This document shows positions 35,805 to 44,569 of a stretch of 64,000 nt of DNA, one piece after another; positions within the stretch are counted from its first letter, which is position 1, and each line of letters opens with the position of its first letter. This stretch comes from Mesorhizobium loti R88b (GTDB taxonomy: Bacteria; Pseudomonadota; Alphaproteobacteria; Rhizobiales; Rhizobiaceae). The notes beneath the pieces were generated by a model, which was given only the letters and a program-made list of their open reading frames with translations, was not told where the DNA came from and made no database searches. The DNA lies in contig NZ_CP033367.1 in the NCBI RefSeq assembly GCF_013170845.1, positions 1,798,001-1,862,000 of the forward strand, in the 5' to 3' direction. A program made the translations under genes and the position numbers.

Positions 35805-37574
35805 TCATTGCACCACACCGGCCTTGCGGAGCCCTTCGACCATGAGTTCGAAATCGGCCGGGTTCTTGTAAGGCAGAACTTTGCGACGATATTCCAGCGA
35901 ATAATCGGGGTTGACGCGAAGCACCTCCTGCCATGCCGCGCGGGCCTCGGCGAAACGGCTGAGATGGCCATAGCTGGCGGCCAACAGCGTGCGCGAGACA
36001 TCGGTGGTAGCATTGCGAGCCAGCCGTTGCAGCAAGAGGTCAACGGCCTCGTCGTACCTTCCCAGTTGAAACAACGCCAAAGCCTGGAAGTGCAGAAGCA
36101 CATCCGGAAAATATGGGTTCAAGGTCTTTCCCCGGGCGAAACTCTCAAGGGCCTCCTCAGGTCTGCCTGAATAGTACAGCGTTTCGCCGCGGCAGACATG
36201 CGCTTCTGCGAAGTTCGGATTGAGGACCAGTGCGCGCTCGACCTCTTCGATGGCCTCATCGTGCCGTCGTGTATACAGCTTGGCTATCGCCAACGCCCAG
36301 TGCGCCCAGGGATCATTGTCATCGAGCGTTACCGCTCGCGTCGCGGCCTCTTCGGCTTGCGCCATCGATTCCGGCGGCGACGCACCCCACCTGTTCAGGT
36401 AATCGATGCCGTGCGTGAGGGCGAGGAAAGCGTAGGCAGAGGCAAAATTCGGGTCCAGTTCGGTTGCGTGTTGCAAGAGCTCGCGAGCCGCAAGGTTCGT
36501 CTCCTTCGTCAGCCGGTGCCACAGCTCCCGGCCGCGCAGGAAACAGTCATACGCCTCGGTGTTGCGAGGGTGCTCGGGCGCCAGCCGCAGACGGGCATCC
36601 TCAGTCAGGTTGAGTGCCAGCGCACTGACGATCTGCTGCGTCACGTCGTCCTGCACCGCGAATATGTCGGTGAGGTCGCGATCGAACCGCTCTGCCCAGA
36701 GATGGCCGCCCGTGGTTGCATCGATGAGCTGCGCGGTGATGCGCACCCTGTTGCCCGACTTGCGTACGCTGCCCTCGAGCACATGCCGCACGCCGAGCTT
36801 CGTGCCTACGTCCTGCACATGGACGTTCTGGCCCTTGAAGGTGAACGACGAATTGCGGGCGATGACGAAGAGCTGTGACAGTTTGGACAGCGCCGTGATG
36901 ATGTCTTCGGAGATGCCGTCGGCGAAGTAGTCCTGTTCGGCGTCACCGCTCATGTTGGCAAACGGCAGCACGGCGATGGACAGTTTCGGCGCTGCCGTGG
37001 CCGGCCGGCTCGTCGCGGTTTGTGGAGTCGCGGCCGCCTTGGTCCCGGCGCTGCCGACTTGCAGCGAATAGACCCGGATCGGCTCGGCGATGTTCTTGAG
37101 CTGTGTGCTGCCGAGATCGCTGACCGAGAGGTCGAGCCTCGCCTTGACCTGACGATAAGCATCCTCGGACAGGCAGATGGCGCCGGGCGCTGCGACGCCC
37201 TCCAAGCGCGAGGCGATGTTGACGCCGTCGCCCATCAGGTCGCCGTCGCTTTCCTCGACCACATCCCCAAGATGGATGCCGATCCTGAACTCGATGCGGC
37301 GGTCCTGCGGTACGCCGGCATTGCGCTCAACCATACCGTGCTGAATCTCAACGGCGCAGCGCACGGCATCCACCACACTGCGGAACTCAACCAGCGCCCC
37401 ATCCCCGGTGCGCTTGATCACCCGTCCGTGGTGCACTGCGATGATCGGATCGATCAGGTCGCTGCGCAGTGCCCGCAACCTCGCCAAAGTACGATCTTCG
37501 TCCGCGCTCGCGAGCCGGCTGTATCCGACCACATCCGCAGCCAGGATCGCGGCCAGCTTACGGTTCTCGCTCAT
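35805..37574 (-). CDS. Adenylate cyclase-TolB-TPR protein
   Basis: A 589-residue three-part protein common in rhizobia. Residues 1-175 are a class III cyclase domain: LAAILAADVVGYSRL and IKRTGDGALVEF with both metal Asps, and GDGVNIASRLE with Asn and Arg. The next part (about 195-330) is a TolB-like N-terminal domain (IAVLPFANMSGDAEQDYFAD onward), and the rest holds TPR repeats (YFPDVLLHFQALALFQLGRY and others). In this group the specificity Lys is Arg/Thr-like, and many members have unknown or weak cyclase activity. It has its own upstream region (37575-37928) carrying a palindromic repeat. Confidence 0.88.
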   Translation of the reverse strand: MSENRKLAAILAADVVGYSRLASADEDRTLARLRALRSDLIDPIIAVHHGRVIKRTGDGALVEFRSVVDAVRCAVEIQHGMVERNAGVPQDRRIEFRIGIHLGDVVEESDGDLMGDGVNIASRLEGVAAPGAICLSEDAYRQVKARLDLSVSDLGSTQLKNIAEPIRVYSLQVGSAGTKAAATPQTATSRPATAAPKLSIAVLPFANMSGDAEQDYFADGISEDIITALSKLSQLFVIARNSSFTFKGQNVHVQDVGTKLGVRHVLEGSVRKSGNRVRITAQLIDATTGGHLWAERFDRDLTDIFAVQDDVTQQIVSALALNLTEDARLRLAPEHPRNTEAYDCFLRGRELWHRLTKETNLAARELLQHATELDPNFASAYAFLALTHGIDYLNRWGASPPESMAQAEEAATRAVTLDDNDPWAHWALAIAKLYTRRHDEAIEEVERALVLNPNFAEAHVCRGETLYYSGRPEEALESFARGKTLNPYFPDVLLHFQALALFQLGRYDEAVDLLLQRLARNATTDVSRTLLAASYGHLSRFAEARAAWQEVLRVNPDYSLEYRRKVLPYKNPADFELMVEGLRKAGVVQ

Positions 37575-37800
37575 GGGTCCGTCTCCTCATCTCCAAGATA
37601 GCAGGAAGACGGAGGGTAAGAGGGAACTTTCGCAAACGACGGCGATGCAGCCGCCCGAATCGGCAGCGCTTTGCCACAGGACCCACACTGATTGCTCGAT
37701 GCCCATTTGCGCTGCCGCTTGCCGGTCGACGGCTATCGGTTCATCCTGTGAATGCCCTGGCCGTGAAGTGCGTAGAAAGATCACGCCGTCACGGCCCCTA

Positions 37801-37915
37801 GAGCCGGATGATTTCGGGTCGAATCGATCTGAGGTCTGAATCCGTCTCTAAGTCAAAGAGATAGAGCATGATGTCGTCCGAAAACCGGTTCACACTTTTC
37901 GGCATCATGCTCTGG
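37801..37915. repeat. Rhizobial palindromic intergenic element
   Basis: Contains the inverted pair GAGCATGATG (37864-37873) and CATCATGCTC (37903-37912) around a CGAAAACCGGTTCACACTTT centre. A conserved leader (AGCCGGATGATTTCGGGTCG onward, 37801-37863) precedes it. The arrangement is that of an abundant Mesorhizobium intergenic repeat. It lies in the 354-bp gap between two divergent cyclase genes. The remainder of that gap shows no gene. Confidence 0.75.
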
Positions 37916-37928
37916 TGAGGTCTGTCCG

Positions 37929-40900
37929 ATGGACTGCTCGGGCTGCGGTTTCGAGGTTGAAGGCGGTTACGCTTTCTGTCCGAAGTGTGGCAGGCGCCAG
38001 CCCGTGCCGTGCGCCAGTTGCGGCTACCTCTGCGCACCGGATTTCGAGTTCTGCCCGAAATGTGGGGCAAGCGTCGGTGCGCCCGCAAAGGCGGTCGAAC
38101 GGCCTGCTCCGACACTAAGCCGGACCATTGTGCCGCCTTCTCGAACGCCGTCGCTGCTTGCGAACATCGAAAGCGAAGAAGGGGCGCACACCGTCTCTGA
38201 TGCCGATCGACGGACGGTAACGGTCCTGTTCGCCGACCTCTGCGGCTTCACGACACTCAGCGAGCAACTCGACCCCGAGGTCATGCAAGCGCTGCAGAAC
38301 GAATTATTCAAGGAATTGACGGCGGCCGTGCGAAACTTTGGTGGTTTCGTCGACAAATTCATCGGCGATGCACTGCTCGCTTTGTTCGGCGCGCCGGTCG
38401 CGCATGAGGACGATCCGGAACGTGCGCTTCGCGCTGCTCTCGACATGATCGCCCGGACGGCGCGGCTCGGCGAAAGCGCACCCCACTCCGGCACGCCTCT
38501 GTTACTCCACATCGGCATAAACACTGGTCCGGTCGTCACCGGCGGATTGGGCATCGGCACCGCCAAATCCTACTCGGTGACGGGTGATACGGTGAACACG
38601 GCGCAACGCCTGCAATCGCTGGCCGCACCGGGCGAGGTGCTGGTGGGCGAGCTCACGCACAGGCTGACCCGGCATGCCTTCTCTTACGAATCGCTGGGCG
38701 ATGTCGTCCTTCGCGGCAAGGCCGGCAGTGTGCTCGTCCATCGATTGGATGCACCGCTTGCGGCGCCGCGTGCAGCGCGTGGGCTCGAAGCGCTCGGCCT
38801 CAGCGCGCCGATAATGGGTCGGGATGCGGAGCTCAACAGAATGCTGGCGAGCCTTGACCAGGCGTGCGGCGGCTCGGCCCAACTTGTCCGCCTCGTCGGC
38901 GAAGCCGGTATCGGAAAATCGCGGCTGGTGAAGGAGCTCGTTGCCCGCATCGGCGACGAGGATCGTTTTCGCAATGTCGCGGTGCGGCAGGCCACGTGCT
39001 CACCGCTGGGCGAACAATCATTCGGCGCCCTGGGCGCAGTGGTGCGCAGCGCCGCCGGGATGATGCAACACGACAATGGCGACGAAATGCGGGGCAAGCT
39101 CGCAGGCTTGCTCACCGATCTCGGCCTGCAGGGCGAGGAGGCGAAGCGGCTGATGCCTTTGCTCTACCATGTGCTTGGCCTTGGGGACCCCGAGGCCGCC
39201 TTGCAGCATGTCGAGCCCGAGCAGTTGCGGCGGCAAATTCTCTACGCAGTCCGCACGATCATCGAACGGCGGCTTGCGTTGTCGCCGCTGTTGATTGTCG
39301 TCGAAGATCTGCATTGGGCCGACGCCGTGTCGCTCGAGGCACTGCGTTTCGTGATGGACAAGCTGGAACGCACACGGCTGATGTTGCTGGTCACGCATCG
39401 TCCGGCGCCGGACAACGGCCAGCTCGACTCAAGTCGCGTCAGTCACACGGCGCTCAGGCTTTCGCCGCTCAACAGGGATGACGGACGCAACCTGCTGGCG
39501 GCGCTTTTCGACGAGAGTTGGGTAAACTCCGCGGGAGTGCTTCTCGACCAGATCCTCGAGCGCGCGGGCGGCAATCCGCTTTTTATGGAGGAGATCGTTC
39601 GCGGCCTCATCGATCGCGGTTTGTTGACGCGCGAGGGTCAGCGATGGCGGACCGTGGCAGGCGACGTCGCAACCGGCATTCCCGCCACTATCCAGGCAAT
39701 GTTGCTTGCTCGTGTCGACCGGCTGCCGCCAGAGGTGCGCCGGTTGGCCCAGGAAGCCGCGGTCATCGGCCCGCGCTTCGATGCCACACTTCTGAAAACG
39801 GTGACGGCCGACCCCGGCCGGCTGGAAGCCGGCTGCGAACTGCTTTGCGATGCGGAGATCATCGAGGAAGTTGCCGGATCAGGCTCTGTCTCGTCGCAAA
39901 GCTACCGCTTCACGCAAACATTGCTGCAGGATGTGATTTACCAGAACCTGCTCCTGCAACGCCGGACCGACATCCACGGGCGGGTCGGCGCCGCCTTGGA
40001 GCAAATGCTTGGCGACAAGCCGGAACGGCTCGAGGATTTGACCGTGCTCGGTCATCATTTCGCACAGAGCGCCGAGCGGGAGCGGGGCGCGCATTACCTG
40101 CAGGCCGCAGGCGATCGCGCTCGCATGATATACGCCAATGACGACGCCCTTCGTTTCTACGAGCGAGCACTGACCGCGTTGGACGCGACCAGGCAAACAC
40201 CGCTCAAACTGGCAATTGCAGAGCGCATTGCCGATTTGAGCGGCCCGGCAGGCCGCCGCGAGATCGCGCACCAGCACTACGAGACGGTGTTGCAGGCCCA
40301 TCGCGAGTCAGCCGATCGGGTCGCTGCGGCGCGAGTTTTGCGCAAGATCGGTCGGCTGCTCTGGGATGTCGGCAAGCGCGACAACGCAGAATCCCGCTAT
40401 GCCGAAGCGGCAGTGCTCCTCGATGGAGCGGACGCCCCAGTCGAGCAGGCGCATCTGTGGCAGGAGCGTGGCCGACAGGCATTCCGCAGCGGAGATCACG
40501 CGCTCGCAACAAAATGGGCAGACGCGGCGCTGGACTGCGTAAGGACGCTGACGACGGAGCATGTCTCCGAGGTCGGGCGCGATGCCACTCTTGTGACAGC
40601 CGAGGCACTCAACACCAAGGCTGTCGCACTGGCTCGTCTCGGGCGAAACCATGAAGCGGTGCGTGAGGTCGAGCGCAGTATTGAATTGGCCGAAGCCGCC
40701 GGTCTGGCGGGTGCGGCCTGCCGCGGCTACACCAATCTCGGCGTGCTTTACACGACCATCGATCCGGCCCGGGCGATGGAGGTCTGCCGGCGCGGTCTTG
40801 AAGTGGCGCGCCATATTGGCGATCTGGGCTTCCAGGCGCGCCTCCTCGTCAATCTGGCGGTCGCCTGTTGTACTTTCACGGATCGTTGTCCAACGGAGGG

Positions 40901-41228
40901 CGTTCCTGCTGCCGAGCAGGCCATCGAGATCGACCGGGCGCTCGACCAGCGCGAGCACCTGCCGGTGCCGTTGATCGTGCTTGGGCAGATCCACCAGTGC
41001 AATGGCCGCCCGGAACTGGCGGTTGGCTTGTTCCACGAAGCACTGGACGTAGCCCGCGAAACGGGCGAGCCCCAATTGCTGTTTCCGTGCTATGATGGTC
41101 TCGCAACGCTTAATCTCGACCTCGACAATCTGGCCGAGGCCGAGCGCTACTTTTCCTTGGCGCAGGATATATGCGCCCAGCACGGGCTCGACCCGGAAGC
41201 GCTTGTGGTGCTGCCTTTTCTCGACTAG
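37929..41228 (+). CDS. Zinc-ribbon / class III cyclase / AAA ATPase / TPR signalling protein
   Basis: A 1099-residue multi-domain protein. Two zinc ribbons open it (CSGCG...CPKCG and CASCG...CPKCG, residues 3-47). A class III cyclase domain follows (about 92-270): LFADLCGFTTL, VDKFIGDALLALF with specificity Lys, and SYSVTGDTVNTAQRLQ. Then an ATPase module has GEAGIGKSRLV (Walker A) and LLIVVEDLHWAD (Walker B), and the last third is TPR-like helical repeats. The layout matches STAND-type signalling ATPases that couple a cyclase to a sensory platform. It starts at ATG 37929, 14 bases after a palindromic repeat. Confidence 0.9.
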   Translation: MDCSGCGFEVEGGYAFCPKCGRRQPVPCASCGYLCAPDFEFCPKCGASVGAPAKAVERPAPTLSRTIVPPSRTPSLLANIESEEGAHTVSDADRRTVTVLFADLCGFTTLSEQLDPEVMQALQNELFKELTAAVRNFGGFVDKFIGDALLALFGAPVAHEDDPERALRAALDMIARTARLGESAPHSGTPLLLHIGINTGPVVTGGLGIGTAKSYSVTGDTVNTAQRLQSLAAPGEVLVGELTHRLTRHAFSYESLGDVVLRGKAGSVLVHRLDAPLAAPRAARGLEALGLSAPIMGRDAELNRMLASLDQACGGSAQLVRLVGEAGIGKSRLVKELVARIGDEDRFRNVAVRQATCSPLGEQSFGALGAVVRSAAGMMQHDNGDEMRGKLAGLLTDLGLQGEEAKRLMPLLYHVLGLGDPEAALQHVEPEQLRRQILYAVRTIIERRLALSPLLIVVEDLHWADAVSLEALRFVMDKLERTRLMLLVTHRPAPDNGQLDSSRVSHTALRLSPLNRDDGRNLLAALFDESWVNSAGVLLDQILERAGGNPLFMEEIVRGLIDRGLLTREGQRWRTVAGDVATGIPATIQAMLLARVDRLPPEVRRLAQEAAVIGPRFDATLLKTVTADPGRLEAGCELLCDAEIIEEVAGSGSVSSQSYRFTQTLLQDVIYQNLLLQRRTDIHGRVGAALEQMLGDKPERLEDLTVLGHHFAQSAERERGAHYLQAAGDRARMIYANDDALRFYERALTALDATRQTPLKLAIAERIADLSGPAGRREIAHQHYETVLQAHRESADRVAAARVLRKIGRLLWDVGKRDNAESRYAEAAVLLDGADAPVEQAHLWQERGRQAFRSGDHALATKWADAALDCVRTLTTEHVSEVGRDATLVTAEALNTKAVALARLGRNHEAVREVERSIELAEAAGLAGAACRGYTNLGVLYTTIDPARAMEVCRRGLEVARHIGDLGFQARLLVNLAVACCTFTDRCPTEGVPAAEQAIEIDRALDQREHLPVPLIVLGQIHQCNGRPELAVGLFHEALDVARETGEPQLLFPCYDGLATLNLDLDNLAEAERYFSLAQDICAQHGLDPEALVVLPFLD

Positions 41229-41246
41229 CCGGGCGGGAGGTTGGAC

Positions 41247-41927
41247 ATGTCTGCGCCTAGTGACTTGGTACCGCTTCAACCGGGCGACCGTGCGCCGAAC
41301 GTGATACTCGACGCCATTACCCAAGAAGGCAAGATCGCGCTTGACGACTTTCGCGGACAAAAACCGGTGCTGGTCGGCCTGTTTCGAGGCCTTCATTGTG
41401 CATTTTGCCGGCGCCATATCGCCGCCCAGGCGCGGCTTGATCCGGAGCTGCGCGAAAAGGGCGTGGGGAGCCTGACGGTGGTCAACACGCCGATCGAACG
41501 GGCGCGTCTCTATTTCCGCTACCACCCGATGCCGAATCTGCTTGCGGCCTCCGACCCTGAACGTGCTTCTCATCGGGCTTTTGGACTGCCCAATCTCGAA
41601 TTCACCGAAAACGAGACGAACTGGCCGTACAAGGTCGCGATGGCAGCGGCGAAGGATATGCGGGTCGACATGCCAGGCGAGCTGCCCGGTCCAATGGATC
41701 CCATGGCGGCCGGCGAAATTCTCGACAAGAAGGACCATTACGAACTGACCGAAGCCGACAAGCAGATGATGGCAACGGGATACGGGCAATTGGTCGGTCA
41801 GTTCCTGCTGGACCGGCAGGGGATCGTGCGCTGGAGCTTCACGGAGGTTCCAGAGGGTGGGCGGTACATGTTTGGGGCGCCAAACCCACGGGAGCTGATG
41901 TCGGCCGTGTCGCAAGTCGCCCAATAG
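41247..41927 (+). CDS. Peroxiredoxin-like (AhpC/TSA) protein
   Basis: A 226-residue thioredoxin-fold protein: LVPLQPGDRAPNVILDAI at the start, then LVGLFRGLHCAFCRRHIAAQ with a CxxC pair where peroxiredoxins have the peroxidatic Cys. The C-terminal QFLLDRQGIVRWSF is the usual AhpC/TSA strand. The family is annotated as peroxiredoxin-like; a reductase or peroxidase role is expected but unproven. ATG 41247 follows a strong GGCGGGAGG ribosome-binding sequence. It ends eight bases before the convergent NodS/NodB fusion gene. Confidence 0.82.
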   Translation: MSAPSDLVPLQPGDRAPNVILDAITQEGKIALDDFRGQKPVLVGLFRGLHCAFCRRHIAAQARLDPELREKGVGSLTVVNTPIERARLYFRYHPMPNLLAASDPERASHRAFGLPNLEFTENETNWPYKVAMAAAKDMRVDMPGELPGPMDPMAAGEILDKKDHYELTEADKQMMATGYGQLVGQFLLDRQGIVRWSFTEVPEGGRYMFGAPNPRELMSAVSQVAQ

Positions 41928-41934
41928 ACAAAGT

Positions 41935-44166
41935 TCACCGCTCCTTGAGCACGGCCTCGACAATGGCAACAAAGTGATCGAGCGAGCGATCCCCGCGAAT
42001 CTCGATGCGTGGAAGGTCGATGGGATCGCAATCGAGGTCCGCCGGCCCGTGTCTGGCGCCGAAGCCGACCCGATAGCCGCACTCCCTGGCCAGCCGGCCA
42101 AGCCGTCGGTCGGTGACAGAGAAGGGTGCCGTGAACGCCGTGGTTGGCCGACCGGTCCACCGTTCGATGAACATACGGGAGCGCAGGAGCTCGGCGGCCA
42201 GGTCAGAGCTCGACAGACCATCGATCGCGCCATGTGTCGCCATATGGCTTCCGAAGAAGGCACCTTCGCCGGCGAGGCGTCGCACCATCCCAGCGTCCAT
42301 AAGCGGCGTCGGCGGACCGCTGTGCGCGTCCCACCGTGCACTTTCACCCACCAAGTCCGTCACCAGGAACACTTCCGCGGTCAGGTCGTTCGCGCGCAAG
42401 GTCGGCCAGGCCTGGTCGGCAAAGTTCTGGAAGCCGTCATCGAAGGTAATGAGCACTGGGCGGCCAACGAAAGGTTGGCGGTTGGCGATGCACCCTTCCA
42501 ACTGCTCTGAATTAATCGCGTGAAAGCCATTGGCGCGCAGCCATGCCATCTGGCTGGCGAATGCGGCAGGCGTGAGTCGAAAACGGGCGAGCGCGGCCGG
42601 ACCATCATCGGAGACGCTGTGATACATGAGGACAGGGACACGCTGCCGCCGCTCGTTACGCGCGACGTCGCGGCGCAAGGCCCGCGCCCCGCCCCAAATG
42701 ATATTTCGCGCGACCCCGATTTCGATACGCGCGCGGATTGGCACATGATCGATCATCGGTTCCGTCGCCACATCGTCCGGCGACAGGCGGCGGAAACGGT
42801 CTATGCGGTAGAGCTCGGTCTGGATCGATTGCTCGAGCACGAGGCCTTCGGTCGCTGCCAGCGTCTCCGAGATAGCTTGGGCACCGAATGTGTTCCAGTC
42901 GAAGCCCGTCCTTTCAACATTGTCACGTAGGACGAATGCGTGCGCGCTGATGAAACTGCCGCCAGGCGCCAACGCCTCGGCGAATTTTTTGGTGATGCGT
43001 CGCAACTCGGCGAGATCATCCAGATAGTAGAGCACTTCCGAACAAAAGATCAGATCCATCTCACCCGGCAGCGTGTCCACAGCGAAATCCAGCACGCCGA
43101 ACTCAATGTTAGGCCGATCACTGCATCGCGCACGGGCCCGCTCGATGGCTATGGCGGAGATGTCGGTTGCGGTCAAATGGCTCACACGCGACGCCAGCTG
43201 CCGCGTGAAGTGGCCCTCCGCGCAAGCCAGCTCAAGCGCCCGTCCGATGGGACCGGCAGGCAGGATTTCGAGCTGCCGCTCATATTTTTCCTGCTCATAT
43301 AGCGAGCCGTAGTTCCACGGATCCTCGGTCGCGAAATAGCTATTCCAGAACGCCGTGCGATCATTCCTGTCCGTGGTCCGTGCTCGGCGCGGCGCGGCAG
43401 GAGGCTGTGCTGGTTCGGCGCTCGACCGGACCAGTTCCCGCGCTTCAGCGGCCAATTGGGCGAGCTTGCCGAAGTGACTGTCCGGATCGGACCGGCGTTC
43501 GGCTGTGGACGACAATGCCTCGGCTGCAAGCGTGTTTGACGTGTCGACACCGGCGCCCTCCTGCGGCACGGTTGATCGTCCAGCAAGCCTTGCCGTACTG
43601 TCTGTAAGCCGCTCAGCGGGCACGATATTCCGGATCAACTCAATCCAATGATCCCTTGTCACTGTCCCGAGCACGCCAAACTGCAAGACAGCCTCGATCT
43701 GGCCGTCCTCCATCAGATAGGCATAAATTCGATCGATGCCTTCCGGTAGTTCAATCGCGGTCGGATTGCGTGCGTCGACGCGAATTCCAAGTATCCGCGC
43801 CAGCCTGCGCGGCGCGGCAAGATCGTCGGCATCGAGAAGCATTTGCTCAAGCTGATACTGGACGCGGCGACCCGCTGCGGGATTGTCCCAGACCTTGCCG
43901 AGTTCGATGATCAACTCGGTGAGGGAACTGCCGAACCTGCCCCACCTGGAAGCCAATTGCGCCGGCACCGACAGGCTTCCAGCCATAAGGCCGTCGAAGA
44001 TCACCTTGGCGATCTCATGTGTCCACTTACGTCCTGCGGGGAGCGCGCGCAGGGACTGCGGATCGATCGAGCGCGAGCCGCGGCCGCAATCCGACGCGGC
44101 GTTCCGCAACGCGGTCCACGCAAGGGCTTCGGAAGCAGTACCGCCGTTCGCATTATCGTTGGCCAT
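41935..44166 (-). CDS. Three-part protein: unknown N-domain, NodS-like methyltransferase, NodB-like deacetylase
   Basis: A 743-residue fusion. Residues 1-190 are an unknown helical domain. Residues about 270-470 resemble NodS: FWNSYFATEDPWNYGSLYEQ, then ALELACAEGHFTRQLA (SAM loop, 310-325) and DLIFCSEVLYYL (371-382). Residues about 508-743 are a polysaccharide deacetylase: VPVLMYHSVSDDG, LITFDDGFQNF (Asp pair at 576-577) and GSHMATHGAI (His641, His645). NodS and NodB act on Nod-factor backbones (N-methylation, N-deacetylation), so the fusion suggests one enzyme that deacetylates and methylates an amino-sugar of a glycan. No nodA or nodC is nearby, so a polysaccharide target is more likely than Nod factor. 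Confidence 0.85.
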   Translation of the reverse strand: MANDNANGGTASEALAWTALRNAASDCGRGSRSIDPQSLRALPAGRKWTHEIAKVIFDGLMAGSLSVPAQLASRWGRFGSSLTELIIELGKVWDNPAAGRRVQYQLEQMLLDADDLAAPRRLARILGIRVDARNPTAIELPEGIDRIYAYLMEDGQIEAVLQFGVLGTVTRDHWIELIRNIVPAERLTDSTARLAGRSTVPQEGAGVDTSNTLAAEALSSTAERRSDPDSHFGKLAQLAAEARELVRSSAEPAQPPAAPRRARTTDRNDRTAFWNSYFATEDPWNYGSLYEQEKYERQLEILPAGPIGRALELACAEGHFTRQLASRVSHLTATDISAIAIERARARCSDRPNIEFGVLDFAVDTLPGEMDLIFCSEVLYYLDDLAELRRITKKFAEALAPGGSFISAHAFVLRDNVERTGFDWNTFGAQAISETLAATEGLVLEQSIQTELYRIDRFRRLSPDDVATEPMIDHVPIRARIEIGVARNIIWGGARALRRDVARNERRQRVPVLMYHSVSDDGPAALARFRLTPAAFASQMAWLRANGFHAINSEQLEGCIANRQPFVGRPVLITFDDGFQNFADQAWPTLRANDLTAEVFLVTDLVGESARWDAHSGPPTPLMDAGMVRRLAGEGAFFGSHMATHGAIDGLSSSDLAAELLRSRMFIERWTGRPTTAFTAPFSVTDRRLGRLARECGYRVGFGARHGPADLDCDPIDLPRIEIRGDRSLDHFVAIVEAVLKER

Positions 44167-44569
44167 CGAGCTTTCGTTTTTTCCCGCAAGAGTCGGCGAA
44201 TGTCAAAAACGGATGACGGCATCGGATGGCAGCACTGCTCTGTCAAGGTCGGGGAGGATTAGAGGCAGGCAAAAAGGCTTGGTGACAGGCTGAATGGCAA
44301 GCGCTCATGCCCCTCGTGTATGGCCTGGGATCCTGGTGCCGGCGTTCTGTGCCCAGAATCACCTATGCCCGGTTCATGGAAACGCCCGGAGTTCCGAGCC
44401 GAGGTCGAAATACCTCCCCTGAGGGCTAGTAGACACCGCCAAGTAACTGGCGCAACGGTCTAGCCCGCACCGATGACGCCTTGTACCACAACATTGGCTT
44501 GTTGAAGTTAGTAGCAACGACGGACATAGATGTCGTTGCTTGCCGATTTGACCGGAAGGTTACAGCACG
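44167..44569. other. Intergenic region between NodS/NodB fusion and MscS genes
   Basis: These 403 bases separate divergent genes. Only short shadow frames cross it. It should hold both promoters. A GGAAGGTT sequence (about 44550-44557) lies shortly before ATG 44570. No operator or hairpin stood out. Confidence 0.45.

Noticed and set aside
40308..42347. Antisense frame of 679 residues
   Set aside because: It crosses the 3' ends of three supported genes and has no coherent domain content.
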